A stretch of 41,517 nucleotides of DNA from JASKKU01 sp964416905. GTDB taxonomy: Archaea > Nanobdellota > Nanobdellia > Woesearchaeales > JASKKU01. Under the pieces are notes generated by a model, which searched no databases, was not told the origin of the DNA, and saw only the letters and a list, made by a program, of their open reading frames with translations. The position numbers and the translations under genes were made by a program. Every line of letters starts with the position of its first letter. Position 1 is the first letter of the stretch. The stretch lies in assembly GCA_964416905.1 (NCBI GenBank), contig CAYQFL010000003.1:1-41517 (forward strand), written 5' to 3'. Shown one piece after another: positions 32,937 to 41,517 of the stretch.

Positions 32937-35900
32937 ATGAAATTTGAACCAACAAAAATCCAGGAAGAAGTTAAAAAATTCTGGAAAGAGAACAAGGTTT
33001 ATGAAGAAGCTAAAGCCAAAAACAAAGGCAAGACCTTCTTTTATTTTCTTGACGGTCCTCCATATACTTCAGGTCACATTCATATTGGAACTGCTTGGAA
33101 CAAAGTTATGAAAGATAGTGTTCTTAGATATAAACGCATGAAGGGTTTTGATGTCTGGGACAGAGCAGGATATGATATGCATGGTTTACCTATTGAAAAC
33201 AAGGTTATGAACGAACTTTCTTTCAAAACAAAAGAAGAAATTGAGGAATTTGGCGTTGATAAATTCGTTCAAGAATGTAAAAAATTCGCACTTAAACATC
33301 TAAATAACATGAACAACGAGTTCAAAGAATTAGGCGTATGGATGGATTTTGATAACGCTTATCAGCCAATAACAAAAGACTTCATTTCAGGAGTATGGTT
33401 CCTAATCAAAAAAGCTCATGAACAAGGGAGATTATACAAAGGCAAAAAGACTATGCATTGGTGTCCTAACTGTGCAACAGCGCTTGCTAAGCATGAATTA
33501 GAATATAAAACTGTTGAGGAAAAATCAATCTTTGTTAAGTTTAAAGTTAAAAATCAAGACTCAACATACCTAATAATTTGGACAACTACGCCATGGACTA
33601 TACCTTTTAACCTAGGCATCATGGCAAATCCAAATGTGGAATATGTTAAAGCAAAAGTTGGAGATGAGTATTGGATTCTTGCAGGTCAATTAGCTAATCT
33701 GGTTATTAGCGCATTCTCCGATAAGGGTTATGAAATAGTTGATTCCTTTAAAGGAGGTGAACTTGAAGGGCTTGAGTATGAACATCCATTTAATGATGTT
33801 TTAGGAGATATTTATGCTGAGATAAAAAAGAACGCTCCAAAGACTCATACTGTTGTTTTAAGTGAGGAATATGTTGATTTAAGTGCTGGTTCTGGCTTAG
33901 TTCATATGGCTCCAGGTTGCGGTCCTGAGGATTATGAAGTGGGTTTAAGAAACAAAATTCCACCCTTCAATAACTTAGATGAATACGGCGTATTCCCTAA
34001 AGAAACAAATCTTTTTGCAGGATGGGTTGCAAAGAAAGATGATGAAAAGTTCATAAAAGCGCTTAAAGACAGGAATGCCTTGGTTGGCGAATCTCCTGTG
34101 GAACACGATTATCCTTTCTGCTGGAGATGTCATAAACCTGTTATTTTCAGAACAACAGAACAATGGTTCTTTAAAGTCGAAGACCTAAAAGAAAAGATGC
34201 AGAATTTTAACAAAGATATCAAATGGGTTCCGGATTGGGCTGGAACAAGATGGTTCCATTCGTGGTTAGAGAACTTAAGAGATAACAGTATTACTCGTCA
34301 GAGATATTGGGGTACGCCTGTTCCAATTTGGGTTTGTGAAGAATGCGGGAATTATGAAGTGATTGGCTCAGTAGAAGAGTTAGAGAAGAAAGCTGGTAAA
34401 ATTCCTGAGGATTTGCATAAGCCTTGGATTGACGAAGTAACAATAAAATGTGATAAGTGCGGCAAAGATATGCATAGAATAAAAGATGTTCTGGATGTAT
34501 GGGTTGACTCAGGAACAACCTCCTGGAATTGCTTGGATTATACAAAAACAAAGAAGTTCATGCCTGCAGATTTCATCATAGAAGGTAAAGATCAAATCAG
34601 AGGTTGGTTTAATCTTCTTATGATTTCTAGTACCTTAGCATTTGATAGTCCAAGTTTTAAGAATGTTTATATGCATGGTTTTGTGCAAACTGCTGAAGGA
34701 GAGAAAATGTCTAAGTCTTTGGGCAATATTATAGAGCCTAAAGAGATTGTAAGCCAATTTGGCTCTGATGCATTCAGGTTTTATTCAATTGGCGCAACAA
34801 ATGCTGGCTTAGACTTAAACTTTAGTGTAGAAGAACTTAAGAATAAATTAAGGAATCTAAATGTTTTGTTTAACATTCATAACTTTTTGATCGACACCTG
34901 TAAATTAAATAATATTAATGCTGCCGAGTTGAAGCTGGAAGATGTTAAAGAAAATCTGCAAATAGAAGATTGGTTCATGTTATCTTACTTAAACAGAACA
35001 ATAAAAGAAGTGACTGAGTTGTTTGATAGCTATAGGATAGATGAAACGCCTTCAAAAATCGAAGAATTGTTCTTAAGTTTATCAAGAGATTACATTCAAT
35101 CTGTAAGAGAAAGATTAAATGAAGGCTCTCTTGAAATTAAAAAAGCAGTTGTTTTTGTTATATACAATACTTTGTTAAAAGTAATAACATTACTTGGACC
35201 AATAACGCCTTACTTGAGCGAAAAGATCTACTTAAATCTAAAAGATGCTTTTAATCTAAATGTTACGAGCATTCATCTATTTGATTGGCCTGAAGCTAAT
35301 GAAGAATTAATCAATACAGATATGGAAGAAGTATTTAGGACTGCTTTAAAGATTGAAAGCAGTATTTTATCCTTGAGGGATAAGATAAAAAGAGGTATTA
35401 GATGGCCTATCAAAGAAGTTATTGTGATACCTAAGAAAGAACAAATGACAGCATTGCTAGAAAAACACCCTAAAGAAATAGGAGACATTGTACGAAGAAA
35501 TGCTAATGTGAAATCGATAATATTCAATCCTAAGTTTGACAGCTTAAAATATGATATAAAACTCAACTTTGAAAAATTAAAAGAATTGGAATTAAATGAT
35601 AAGATTCCGAAGATTGTTTCAGAGTTCTCTAAGATGAGCAGTAAAGATATATTTTCAACATTAAGCAAAGGGTTACCTATAACATTTAACATTGATGATG
35701 AGCAGGTAAAACTCAACAAAGATTGTTTTAAAATAAATCTGTCTGTTGATGAACCTTATGAACTTTTGGAAGACGAAGAATTTACAGTAGTTGCTGACAC
35801 AACAGTTGATGAAGAAGTTCTTAAAGAAGGCTACTTGAGAGAAGTTATTAGGAGAGTTCAAAATAGCAGGAAAGAGCTTAAGTTAAAGAAAAATCAAACA

Positions 35901-36092
35901 ATAACATTGTTGCTTGAAGTAGATGAAGAATTAATGAAGTATTTAAGAGGTCGTGAAACTGAAATAAGTGATAAGGTTGGTGCTAAAATCGTTAAAATTG
36001 AACCAAGAGGACCTGCTAAAGAGATGGATTACTCAAAGAAGTATAAAATCAAAGAACATGAAGTTGGAGTTCATATTCTTTTAGAGAAATAG
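32937..36092 (+). CDS. ileS: Isoleucyl-tRNA synthetase, archaeal/eukaryotic type
   Basis: This class Ia synthetase charges tRNA-Ile and edits valine. LDGPPYTSGHIHIGTAWNKV contains the HIGH motif (HIGT), followed by WDRAGYDMHGLPIENKV. The WTTTPWTIPFN and HMAPGCGPEDYEVG segments mark the CP1 editing domain. CxxC knuckles (HWCPNCATALAKHE and CWRCHKP in the first half, CEECGNYE and CDKCGKD later) bind zinc. The catalytic loop is EKMSKSLGNIIEP. Total length is 1051 residues including the C-terminal anticodon and tail domains. An in-frame GTG at 32928 gives three more residues, but MKFEPTKIQEEV from ATG 32937 matches the usual N-terminus. The gene is followed by a DHH phosphoesterase gene 18 bases downstream. 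Confidence 0.96.
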   Translation: MKFEPTKIQEEVKKFWKENKVYEEAKAKNKGKTFFYFLDGPPYTSGHIHIGTAWNKVMKDSVLRYKRMKGFDVWDRAGYDMHGLPIENKVMNELSFKTKEEIEEFGVDKFVQECKKFALKHLNNMNNEFKELGVWMDFDNAYQPITKDFISGVWFLIKKAHEQGRLYKGKKTMHWCPNCATALAKHELEYKTVEEKSIFVKFKVKNQDSTYLIIWTTTPWTIPFNLGIMANPNVEYVKAKVGDEYWILAGQLANLVISAFSDKGYEIVDSFKGGELEGLEYEHPFNDVLGDIYAEIKKNAPKTHTVVLSEEYVDLSAGSGLVHMAPGCGPEDYEVGLRNKIPPFNNLDEYGVFPKETNLFAGWVAKKDDEKFIKALKDRNALVGESPVEHDYPFCWRCHKPVIFRTTEQWFFKVEDLKEKMQNFNKDIKWVPDWAGTRWFHSWLENLRDNSITRQRYWGTPVPIWVCEECGNYEVIGSVEELEKKAGKIPEDLHKPWIDEVTIKCDKCGKDMHRIKDVLDVWVDSGTTSWNCLDYTKTKKFMPADFIIEGKDQIRGWFNLLMISSTLAFDSPSFKNVYMHGFVQTAEGEKMSKSLGNIIEPKEIVSQFGSDAFRFYSIGATNAGLDLNFSVEELKNKLRNLNVLFNIHNFLIDTCKLNNINAAELKLEDVKENLQIEDWFMLSYLNRTIKEVTELFDSYRIDETPSKIEELFLSLSRDYIQSVRERLNEGSLEIKKAVVFVIYNTLLKVITLLGPITPYLSEKIYLNLKDAFNLNVTSIHLFDWPEANEELINTDMEEVFRTALKIESSILSLRDKIKRGIRWPIKEVIVIPKKEQMTALLEKHPKEIGDIVRRNANVKSIIFNPKFDSLKYDIKLNFEKLKELELNDKIPKIVSEFSKMSSKDIFSTLSKGLPITFNIDDEQVKLNKDCFKINLSVDEPYELLEDEEFTVVADTTVDEEVLKEGYLREVIRRVQNSRKELKLKKNQTITLLLEVDEELMKYLRGRETEISDKVGAKIVKIEPRGPAKEMDYSKKYKIKEHEVGVHILLEK

Positions 36093-36110
36093 TTTTTAGG
36101 TTGGCAGAAA

Positions 36111-37142
36111 TTGGAGATTAGCAAAGAGTTTTACAAGGAACTAGGTATCGTTAAAAAGAAACTGGATGAATCAAAAAATCCTTTTTTCTTTTTTGATGAC
36201 GACCCTGACGGAGTTTGCGCTTTTCTTCAATTTTACAAGTATAAAAGAGAAGGCAATTGGCATCTTGTTAAAAGCTCGCCAAATTTAACCAAACAGTATT
36301 CGAACAAAGTTAATCCGTTAAATGATAAAGTATTCATCTTGGATAAGCCCTTAGTAGATGATGACTTCCTTGAATCAACAAAGAACTATGATGTTATCTG
36401 GGTTGATCATCACGAGCCTCAGGATAAAAAAGGAATAACTTATGTTAATCCTAGAAAGTATAACCAAAATCTGCCAACAGCGTTAATAACTTACTTAACT
36501 GTTAAAGAAAGTTTGTGGATAGCTGCTGTAGGAACCATAGGAGATTGGTTTTTGCCACCGTTTATGGACGAGTTAGTAGAAAAGTATCCTGACTTGATTT
36601 CTAAAGAGGTTAAATCGCCGGAACAGGCTTTATTTTCTACGCAATTCGGAAAAATCGCAAAGATAATCTCGTTTAATCTTAAAGGAAAAAGCAATCAAAT
36701 AAAGAAATCTATCTTTTCATTAATTCAAGTGAAAGAGCCATATGAGATATTATATGGTAGTAGTCCTGCAGGAAAATATCTTTTAAAAAGATTTAATCAT
36801 GTTAACGAGGAGTTTGAAACTCATCTAAAAAAAGCTAATAGCTCGAAAAAAGGCAAACTTTTAGTTTATACTTATCAGTCAAACATAAGCTTCACAAAAG
36901 ACCTTGCTAACGAACTGCTTTATCTAAACCCTGATAGTGTTGTGATTGTTGGACGAGAATCCAGAGGATTCTTGAGGTTAAGTTTTAGGGCTTCAGAACA
37001 TAACCTGTTAGAAGTGTTACCTAAAGTTTTTTCAGGGCTTGATGGAGGTAGTGGTGGACATGAACATGCTTGCGGAGGTCATATAAAAACAGAACAGTTT
37101 GACGAATTAATCAAGAGACTAAAAAAAGAGATTTCTAAATAA
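36111..37142 (+). CDS. DHH/DHHA1-family phosphoesterase (RecJ-like)
   Basis: The DHH phosphoesterase domain has DDDPDG (D29-D33), the namesake VDHHEPQ (D99-H100-H101) and VGTIGDW, all typical manganese-binding positions. The DHHA1-type end has GGSGGHEHACGGHI, a substrate-binding loop. The family includes RecJ-like single-strand exonucleases, the archaeal GAN and HAN nucleases and nanoRNases, so a nuclease acting on single-stranded DNA or short RNA is likely, but the exact class cannot be fixed from sequence reading. The start is probably TTG 36111, because AGGTTGG (36098-36104) lies 6 bases upstream and no ATG fits. It sits between ileS and the KH and topoisomerase VI genes, all on the same strand. 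Confidence 0.8.
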   Translation: MEISKEFYKELGIVKKKLDESKNPFFFFDDDPDGVCAFLQFYKYKREGNWHLVKSSPNLTKQYSNKVNPLNDKVFILDKPLVDDDFLESTKNYDVIWVDHHEPQDKKGITYVNPRKYNQNLPTALITYLTVKESLWIAAVGTIGDWFLPPFMDELVEKYPDLISKEVKSPEQALFSTQFGKIAKIISFNLKGKSNQIKKSIFSLIQVKEPYEILYGSSPAGKYLLKRFNHVNEEFETHLKKANSSKKGKLLVYTYQSNISFTKDLANELLYLNPDSVVIVGRESRGFLRLSFRASEHNLLEVLPKVFSGLDGGSGGHEHACGGHIKTEQFDELIKRLKKEISK

Positions 37143-37182
37143 ACTCAAAATACTTGTTTTATCCAAGTCTTAAGCATCAGTT

Positions 37183-37194
37183 AAATTTAAAAAG
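37183..37194 (+). promoter_or_regulatory. TATA-like box of the KH-domain gene
   Basis: AAATTTAAAAAG is centred about 28 bases before ATG 37217. No Shine-Dalgarno sequence is seen, consistent with a leaderless transcript. Confidence 0.45.
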
Positions 37195-37216
37195 AGCTTT
37201 TTTATCTTGATATTTT

Positions 37217-37915
37217 ATGGTTGTTATCATTAATCATGACAAGGACGAGAATTCTAAATCAAAGAATCCCTCAAAAGAAGAGAATCCAAAAAACGAGAAG
37301 GTTGAAGACATCAAAGATAAATATCAATATCTTGACGAAGTCAAAATTACTAAAGAAAGAATTGCCGTGATTATAGGTAAAGAGGGCTCAACAAAGAAGA
37401 GCATTGAAAAGAATACTAATTCTAGGTTAATCGTAGATTCTAAAGAAGGTACTGTCAAGTTCTTATCAAACAATCCTATAACTATGTTACAATTAAAAGA
37501 CATAATCACAGCTATAGGTCGAGGGTTCAATCCAAATATTGCTATGAACTTATTAAAAACAGATTATGTTCTTGAAGTTATTGATATAAGTGATTTTGGT
37601 AGAACCAAAAAAGCTAAAATGCGATTAAAGGGCAGGGTAATTGGGGAACAAGGCAAAGCTAGAAGAACTATTGAAAACCTAACTGAAACAGATATCAGTG
37701 TTTACGGCAAAACTGTTTCTATAATCGGCGAGATAGAACATGTTTCTGTTGCAAAAAGAGCGATACTATCATTGTTATCAGGCAGTCCGCATTCGAGAGT
37801 TTATTCTTGGCTTGAAAAGAAACGTAAAGAGATGAAATACAGGGAAATGTTAACTAATACTGAGTTTAACAATATTAAGGAAGAGTTTGCTGATGATTTG
37901 AAGTTTGATGAGTGA
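37217..37915 (+). CDS. Two-KH-domain RNA-binding protein, Pno1/Dim2-like
   Basis: A charged, probably disordered N-terminus (about residues 1-38, Lys/Glu/Asn/Ser-rich) precedes two KH domains. KH1 has IIGKEGSTKKSIEK (G54-G57 loop); KH2 has VIGEQGKARRTIE (G143-G146) followed by TDISVYGKTVSIIG. The tail SGSPHSRVYSWLEKKRKEMK is the hallmark ending of the archaeal Pno1/Dim2 group. In eukaryotes Dim2/Pno1 guides late 18S rRNA processing and recruits dimethylase, and the archaeal homologue interacts with aIF2 alpha and small-subunit rRNA; a role in 30S biogenesis is expected here. A TATA-like box precedes the ATG at leaderless spacing. Topoisomerase VI genes follow on the same strand. Confidence 0.85.
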   Translation: MVVIINHDKDENSKSKNPSKEENPKNEKVEDIKDKYQYLDEVKITKERIAVIIGKEGSTKKSIEKNTNSRLIVDSKEGTVKFLSNNPITMLQLKDIITAIGRGFNPNIAMNLLKTDYVLEVIDISDFGRTKKAKMRLKGRVIGEQGKARRTIENLTETDISVYGKTVSIIGEIEHVSVAKRAILSLLSGSPHSRVYSWLEKKRKEMKYREMLTNTEFNNIKEEFADDLKFDE

Positions 37916-38000
37916 AGCATTCATTTTATAAAACCTAAATCTTTAAAATCTCTCAAATTTTATTTGTTGTTGCTTATAAAATCAAGCGATTGAATAAGTA

Positions 38001-38007
38001 AGGGGTG
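38001..38007 (+). promoter_or_regulatory. Shine-Dalgarno deciding the top6B start
   Basis: AGGGGTG lies 6 bases before TTG 38014. It argues for the TTG start over the in-frame GTG at 38005, which lies inside the Shine-Dalgarno sequence itself. Confidence 0.5.
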
Positions 38008-38013
38008 TTATTT

Positions 38014-39768
38014 TTGGAAGACAATGCAAAGATAGATTCTTTCCTCAAAGAGCAGGTAAAACAAGTCGTGAATAGCGAAAAAGCCAGTAAAAAAGAAGAG
38101 CGACCCAAAAAGATTACAGCTGAGCAACTTTCTAAAAATCATAAGGCTATATCTGTTGCAGAGTTTTTTGAGAAGAACAGGCATCTTTTAGGCTTTGACA
38201 ACAACAGAAAAGCTTTATTAACAACAGTTAAGGAAGCTGTGGATAATTCTTTAGATGCTTGTGAAGAAGCTCACATTCTGCCAGAGGTTTATGTAGAGAT
38301 TATTGATATGGGCGATAATAGGTATAGAGTAATCGTTGAAGACAATGGACCTGGGATTGTAAAACAAAACCTCCCTTTTGTATTTGGTAAGCTATTATAT
38401 GGTTCTAAATTCCACAGGTTAAAACAAAGCAGAGGTCAACAGGGTATAGGAATCTCTGCTGCAGTATTGTATTCTCAATTAACTACTGGAAGACCTACAA
38501 AGGTAATTTCTAGAATTGATAAGAATAAGCCGGCTCACATGTATGAAATTAGAATAAATACATTAAACAATGAACCAGAGATACTTAAAGAAGAAATAGT
38601 TGATTGGGATAAAGAACACGGCACAAGAATAGAACTTGATTTAATTGGTTCATATTATAGAGGAGCACAGTCTGTTGATGAGTATATTAAACAAACAAGC
38701 ATTGTAAACCCACATGCAACAATAATCTATGTTACTCCAGATGGTGATCAGAGGATTTATACTCGTGTTACTGAAAGCTTACCTAAAGAACCTAAGGAAA
38801 TAAAACCTCACCCTTACGGCTTAGAGATTGGAACATTAATTAAGATGTTAAAGCTGACAAAAGAAAGAACTATTTTGTCTTTCCTGAAGAAAGAGTTCTC
38901 CAGAGTAAGTCAGAAAGTTGCCATTGAGATTCTAGAAAAAGCATCAATCCAGCCTGGAGAAAAACCATCGGAAATTGATAGAGCAAAAGCTGAAAAAATC
39001 ATTGAGGCAATAAAGAGTACAAAGATCCTGCCTCCACCATTGGATTGTTTATCTGAAATCGGAGAAGAACTTATAAAAAAAGGTCTTATGAAAGAAGTTA
39101 ATGCAGAGTTCTATGAATCTGTAACGAGAAAACCTGCTGTTTACAAAGGTTATCCTTTTATCATTGAAGCGGGAATAGCTTATGGTGGCGAGCTACCAAA
39201 AGATTCGCCTGCAACAGTTATGAGGTTTGCCAACAAGATTCCTTTACTGTATCAAGCTGGTTCTTGCGCGTTCACTAAAACGGTTATCGCGTTAGACTGG
39301 AAAAAGTATGGTTTAAGTCAACCAAAAGGCGCGTTGCCTTTAGGACCAATAGTGATTTTAGTTCACATAGCTTCAGTCTGGGTTCCATATACCAATGAAG
39401 CAAAAGAAGCTGTAGCGAATTATCCTGAGATTATTAAAGAGGTTAAACTAGCTTTACAAGAAGTTGGCAGAAAACTTGGAAAGTATCTCTCAAAGAAAAG
39501 GAATGTCGAGAGTGAATTGAAAAAGCGTAGCTACATTGAAAAGTATATCCCTCACATCTCTTTCGCTATTAAAGACATTCTTGATCTGGACGAATCTGTT
39601 GAAACTGAGCTTGGCTCAAGATTGAAAGAGGTTCTTGAGAGAACTAGAGGGAAAATTGAGAAGATTGGTTTTGATAAAGAATCCAATACGGAGTTTGATG
39701 AGGAGTTCAAACTAAAAGTTAGCTCTCACGGAATAGTGGATGAAATTTACTTAGATGAGGAAGAGTAA
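38014..39768 (+). CDS. top6B: DNA topoisomerase VI subunit B
   Basis: Subunit B is the ATP-binding GHKL half of type IIB topoisomerase, which relaxes and decatenates DNA together with the A subunit. GHKL motifs are EAVDNSLDACEEA (catalytic Glu and Asn), VEDNGPGI and FGKLLYGSKFHRLKQSRGQQGIGISAA. A helix-two-turn-helix region and the transducer domain follow (PRxx lysine region QPKGALPLGPIVILVHIASVW). A helical C-terminus with SKKRNVESELKKRSYIEKYIP ends in an acidic tail. Length is 584 residues with TTG 38014; this is normal. AGGGGTG upstream decides this start, although GTG 38005 is possible. The top6A ATG follows after a single base. Confidence 0.95.
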   Translation: MEDNAKIDSFLKEQVKQVVNSEKASKKEERPKKITAEQLSKNHKAISVAEFFEKNRHLLGFDNNRKALLTTVKEAVDNSLDACEEAHILPEVYVEIIDMGDNRYRVIVEDNGPGIVKQNLPFVFGKLLYGSKFHRLKQSRGQQGIGISAAVLYSQLTTGRPTKVISRIDKNKPAHMYEIRINTLNNEPEILKEEIVDWDKEHGTRIELDLIGSYYRGAQSVDEYIKQTSIVNPHATIIYVTPDGDQRIYTRVTESLPKEPKEIKPHPYGLEIGTLIKMLKLTKERTILSFLKKEFSRVSQKVAIEILEKASIQPGEKPSEIDRAKAEKIIEAIKSTKILPPPLDCLSEIGEELIKKGLMKEVNAEFYESVTRKPAVYKGYPFIIEAGIAYGGELPKDSPATVMRFANKIPLLYQAGSCAFTKTVIALDWKKYGLSQPKGALPLGPIVILVHIASVWVPYTNEAKEAVANYPEIIKEVKLALQEVGRKLGKYLSKKRNVESELKKRSYIEKYIPHISFAIKDILDLDESVETELGSRLKEVLERTRGKIEKIGFDKESNTEFDEEFKLKVSSHGIVDEIYLDEEE

Positions 39769-39769
39769 A

Positions 39770-40858
39770 ATGGATCAAAGAACTGAAGTTTTAAACAAAA
39801 TCAAAGAAGTTGCTGAAGAAATCAAAGAAGATATTCTCAGATTAAGAAATCCTAAAGTAAAAATCCCTGTTAGGTCTTTAAGCAATGTTTACTTTGATCC
39901 AGTAAAAGGTCATTTCACTATAAAAAGCAAGTTTAAGACGAGAAAACTTACTGCTGCAACGGCAAGAAGTTTTGCTCAAACTCTAAGAATGCTTGCTTTA
40001 GCAAAAGAACTGATTACTACAAATGATATAGCTACAAAAAGGGAAGCGTATTATACTGCGTACAATTGGTTGGATGCCAAGTTCAAAAACCAGCAGGAAT
40101 CGGATAGCACTATGGATGATATTGAAGCCATGCTGTTTACTATTAGAGAGAACCTTGGTTTTATTCCTGAGGAACGTGGCGGTGACATTGTCGGCCCACT
40201 AATTGTAAAGGATAAAGATGAAGACGGAAAGATTATTGAAATAAACTGCGCCAATATGGGCAGCGGAGCGTACTCTGTGCCGAGTAGTGTTGAAAACCTA
40301 GAGTTTGAAACTAAAGCTGATTTTATTCTAGCTATAGAAACCAGCGGTATGTTCCAGAGGTTAGTAAAGCATAAATTCTGGCAGAAGATGAATTGTATTT
40401 TGGTTTCCATGTCTGGAGTTCCCACAAGAGCTACAAGAAGGTTCATTAGAAAATTAAGCGATGATAAAGATCTACCTGTTTATGTGTTCACAGATGGCGA
40501 TCCATATGGTTGGCTAAACATTTACAGAACTCTTAAAGTAGGGTCAGGTAATGCTGCGCATTTAAACGAGTTCTTTTGCGTGCCAAGAGCCAGATACATT
40601 GGAGTTACTGCACAGGATATTATTGACTATGATTTGCCAACACATCCGTTGAAAGATGTTGACATAAAAAGAATCAAAGACGGATTAAAGAATGATCCTT
40701 TCGTAAAGTATCACAAAGATTGGCAGGAGAACTTAAAGCTACAGTTGAAACTGAAAAAGAGGGCAGAACAGCAAGCTCTCGCTAAATACGGACTTAATTA
40801 CGTTATCACGGATTACCTGCCAAAAAAACTAAAGGATCAGAAATCCTGGTTGTCATAA
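39770..40858 (+). CDS. top6A: DNA topoisomerase VI subunit A (Spo11 family)
   Basis: The A subunit carries the DNA-cleaving activity and is homologous to eukaryotic Spo11. A winged-helix domain (about residues 60-150) has KREAYYTAYNW, in which the second Tyr (about 95) would be the catalytic residue, linking to DNA. The Toprim domain has the metal-binding glutamate in ILAIETSGMFQRL and the DxD aspartates in VFTDGDPYGW. VSMSGVPTRATRRFIRKL is characteristic of the family. Total length of 362 residues is normal. ATG 39770 follows the top6B stop by one base with GAGG about 9 bases upstream; ATG 39755 would add five residues and overlap. The two-gene layout is the classical top6BA operon. Confidence 0.95.
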   Translation: MDQRTEVLNKIKEVAEEIKEDILRLRNPKVKIPVRSLSNVYFDPVKGHFTIKSKFKTRKLTAATARSFAQTLRMLALAKELITTNDIATKREAYYTAYNWLDAKFKNQQESDSTMDDIEAMLFTIRENLGFIPEERGGDIVGPLIVKDKDEDGKIIEINCANMGSGAYSVPSSVENLEFETKADFILAIETSGMFQRLVKHKFWQKMNCILVSMSGVPTRATRRFIRKLSDDKDLPVYVFTDGDPYGWLNIYRTLKVGSGNAAHLNEFFCVPRARYIGVTAQDIIDYDLPTHPLKDVDIKRIKDGLKNDPFVKYHKDWQENLKLQLKLKKRAEQQALAKYGLNYVITDYLPKKLKDQKSWLS

Positions 40859-40859
40859 A

Positions 40860-41517
40860 TTATTTTTTTAGTTTTAATAATTCTATAATCTCAGAGATGT
40901 TTATAACGGGTTTTGGGAACGAGTTGTAATCATCAAATGCAATTCTTGGACAGGCTGTATTAACAAAAACATCAATGAAATTAAAATCCTGCAGCTTATT
41001 GGGAGAAATCTCATCAGAGATAAGGTAATAGAAGTTCTTATCCTTAAAGTTTGATTCTAAAAGTTCAACTTCTTGATTATTCCATTTCTGGCCGAATTTT
41101 ATAGAGAGTAAAAGGCCTATGTTCTTGCTATCCAGGAATTTTAGCAGAGCGCCTTTTTGTTTTTTTAGATTGTTTTCCACTTGTCTTTTATCAATCACAA
41201 AGAATTTATTCTCAAACGGATTGTAGCAAAAGCAAGGTTTGTTGTTTTTTATAACTAAAGCTGTGGGATGAAAAAGACCATCTCCTATGTAAAGAAAAGC
41301 GTCAAAATCTAGGTTGATTTTCTTTATTCCGCAACCCAGGATTTGATATTTATACTTCGAATGGGGTAGGAATTCAATATTGTCATTCAGTATTTGTTTA
41401 TCTTTCAACTGTTCTTTAACCTGGTCAATTAAATCCAGGTATTGCACAGTTGTGAAAAGCAGGATTTTTTTTGGCAAGGAATCAATAAGTTCTTTAGGCA
41501 AATTTATGTCTCCAGAA
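40860..41517 (-). CDS. dph2: Diphthamide synthase subunit Dph2, 5' end cut by the window
   Basis: Archaeal Dph2 is a radical SAM-type 4Fe-4S enzyme that transfers an aminocarboxypropyl group to a histidine of elongation factor 2. Here KILLFTTVQYLDLID, the second cluster cysteine in QILGCGIKK, the conserved FDAFLYIGDGLFHPTALVI and the third cysteine in FVNTACPRIAFDD are visible, with the domain order of the family's middle and C-terminal lobes. The first domain with the first cysteine is missing, because the frame is open to the right edge with no stop; a TTG at 41501 is not likely to be the real start. At least 213 residues are present of an expected roughly 320-340. It is convergent with top6A (stop codons almost touch). 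Confidence 0.85.
   Translation of the reverse strand, partial: SGDINLPKELIDSLPKKILLFTTVQYLDLIDQVKEQLKDKQILNDNIEFLPHSKYKYQILGCGIKKINLDFDAFLYIGDGLFHPTALVIKNNKPCFCYNPFENKFFVIDKRQVENNLKKQKGALLKFLDSKNIGLLLSIKFGQKWNNQEVELLESNFKDKNFYYLISDEISPNKLQDFNFIDVFVNTACPRIAFDDYNSFPKPVINISEIIELLKLKK

Noticed and set aside
40051..40446. 131-codon minus-strand open frame
   Set aside because: It is antisense to the catalytic region of top6A and has no independent support.

Overview
The window is AT-rich archaeal DNA carrying an almost gap-free mix of housekeeping and cell-surface genes. Archaeal markers are ABCE1/Rli1, archaeal-type TyrRS and IleRS, AlaX, a two-KH Pno1/Dim2-like protein, DNA topoisomerase VI A and B, a Dph2-like protein, TrmB-family regulators and a class III signal peptide pilin. 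Bacterial-type genes are mixed in: LeuRS, MutS-MutL, pyruvate phosphate dikinase and an HD-GYP protein. Together with the giant Cys-repeat surface protein, this suggests a DPANN lineage of the Woesearchaeota/Pacearchaeota kind. That placement is inferred from gene content and protein style, not from a search.

Layout. 1-2.85 kb: a small TM1266-like regulator, then an HD-GYP/PAS protein and TyrRS on the minus strand. 3.0-8.2 kb: two paralogous TrmB-like regulators flank a tandem thymidine kinase and the ribosome-recycling ATPase ABCE1. 8.3-13.2 kb: a radical SAM protein, bacterial-type LeuRS and a sugar-nucleotide epimerase. 13.2-15.8 kb: pyruvate phosphate dikinase. 16-25.4 kb (minus strand): an envelope block made of a 63-residue helix-turn-helix gene, a 2372-residue surface protein, a pilin-like protein, a methyltransferase and a lipoprotein. 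25.7-27.1 kb: a pilin and a glycyl-radical-activase-like radical SAM protein. 27.1-31.4 kb: mutS-mutL. 31.4-32.8 kb (minus strand): a second pilin-like protein overlapping a 46-residue zinc ribbon gene, then AlaX. 32.9-40.9 kb: IleRS, DHH phosphoesterase, KH protein, Top6B and Top6A. At the right edge is a Dph2-like gene cut by the window.

Two start modes are visible. Many genes have a TATA-like box about 23-30 bases before an ATG and no Shine-Dalgarno sequence, so they are probably leaderless. Others have clear Shine-Dalgarno sequences, and three of these probably start with TTG. Tight junctions (ATGA overlaps or 1-base gaps) join HTH-giant protein, methyltransferase-lipoprotein, zinc ribbon-pilin-like, mutS-mutL and top6B-top6A.

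The most unusual items are a tandem thymidine kinase whose halves have lost complementary catalytic motifs, an HD-GYP protein in an archaeal setting, and the giant surface protein with five near-identical Cys repeats and a cytoplasmic helical-repeat tail, translationally coupled to a tiny HTH protein. I saw no rRNA, tRNA, CRISPR array, insertion sequence or origin.
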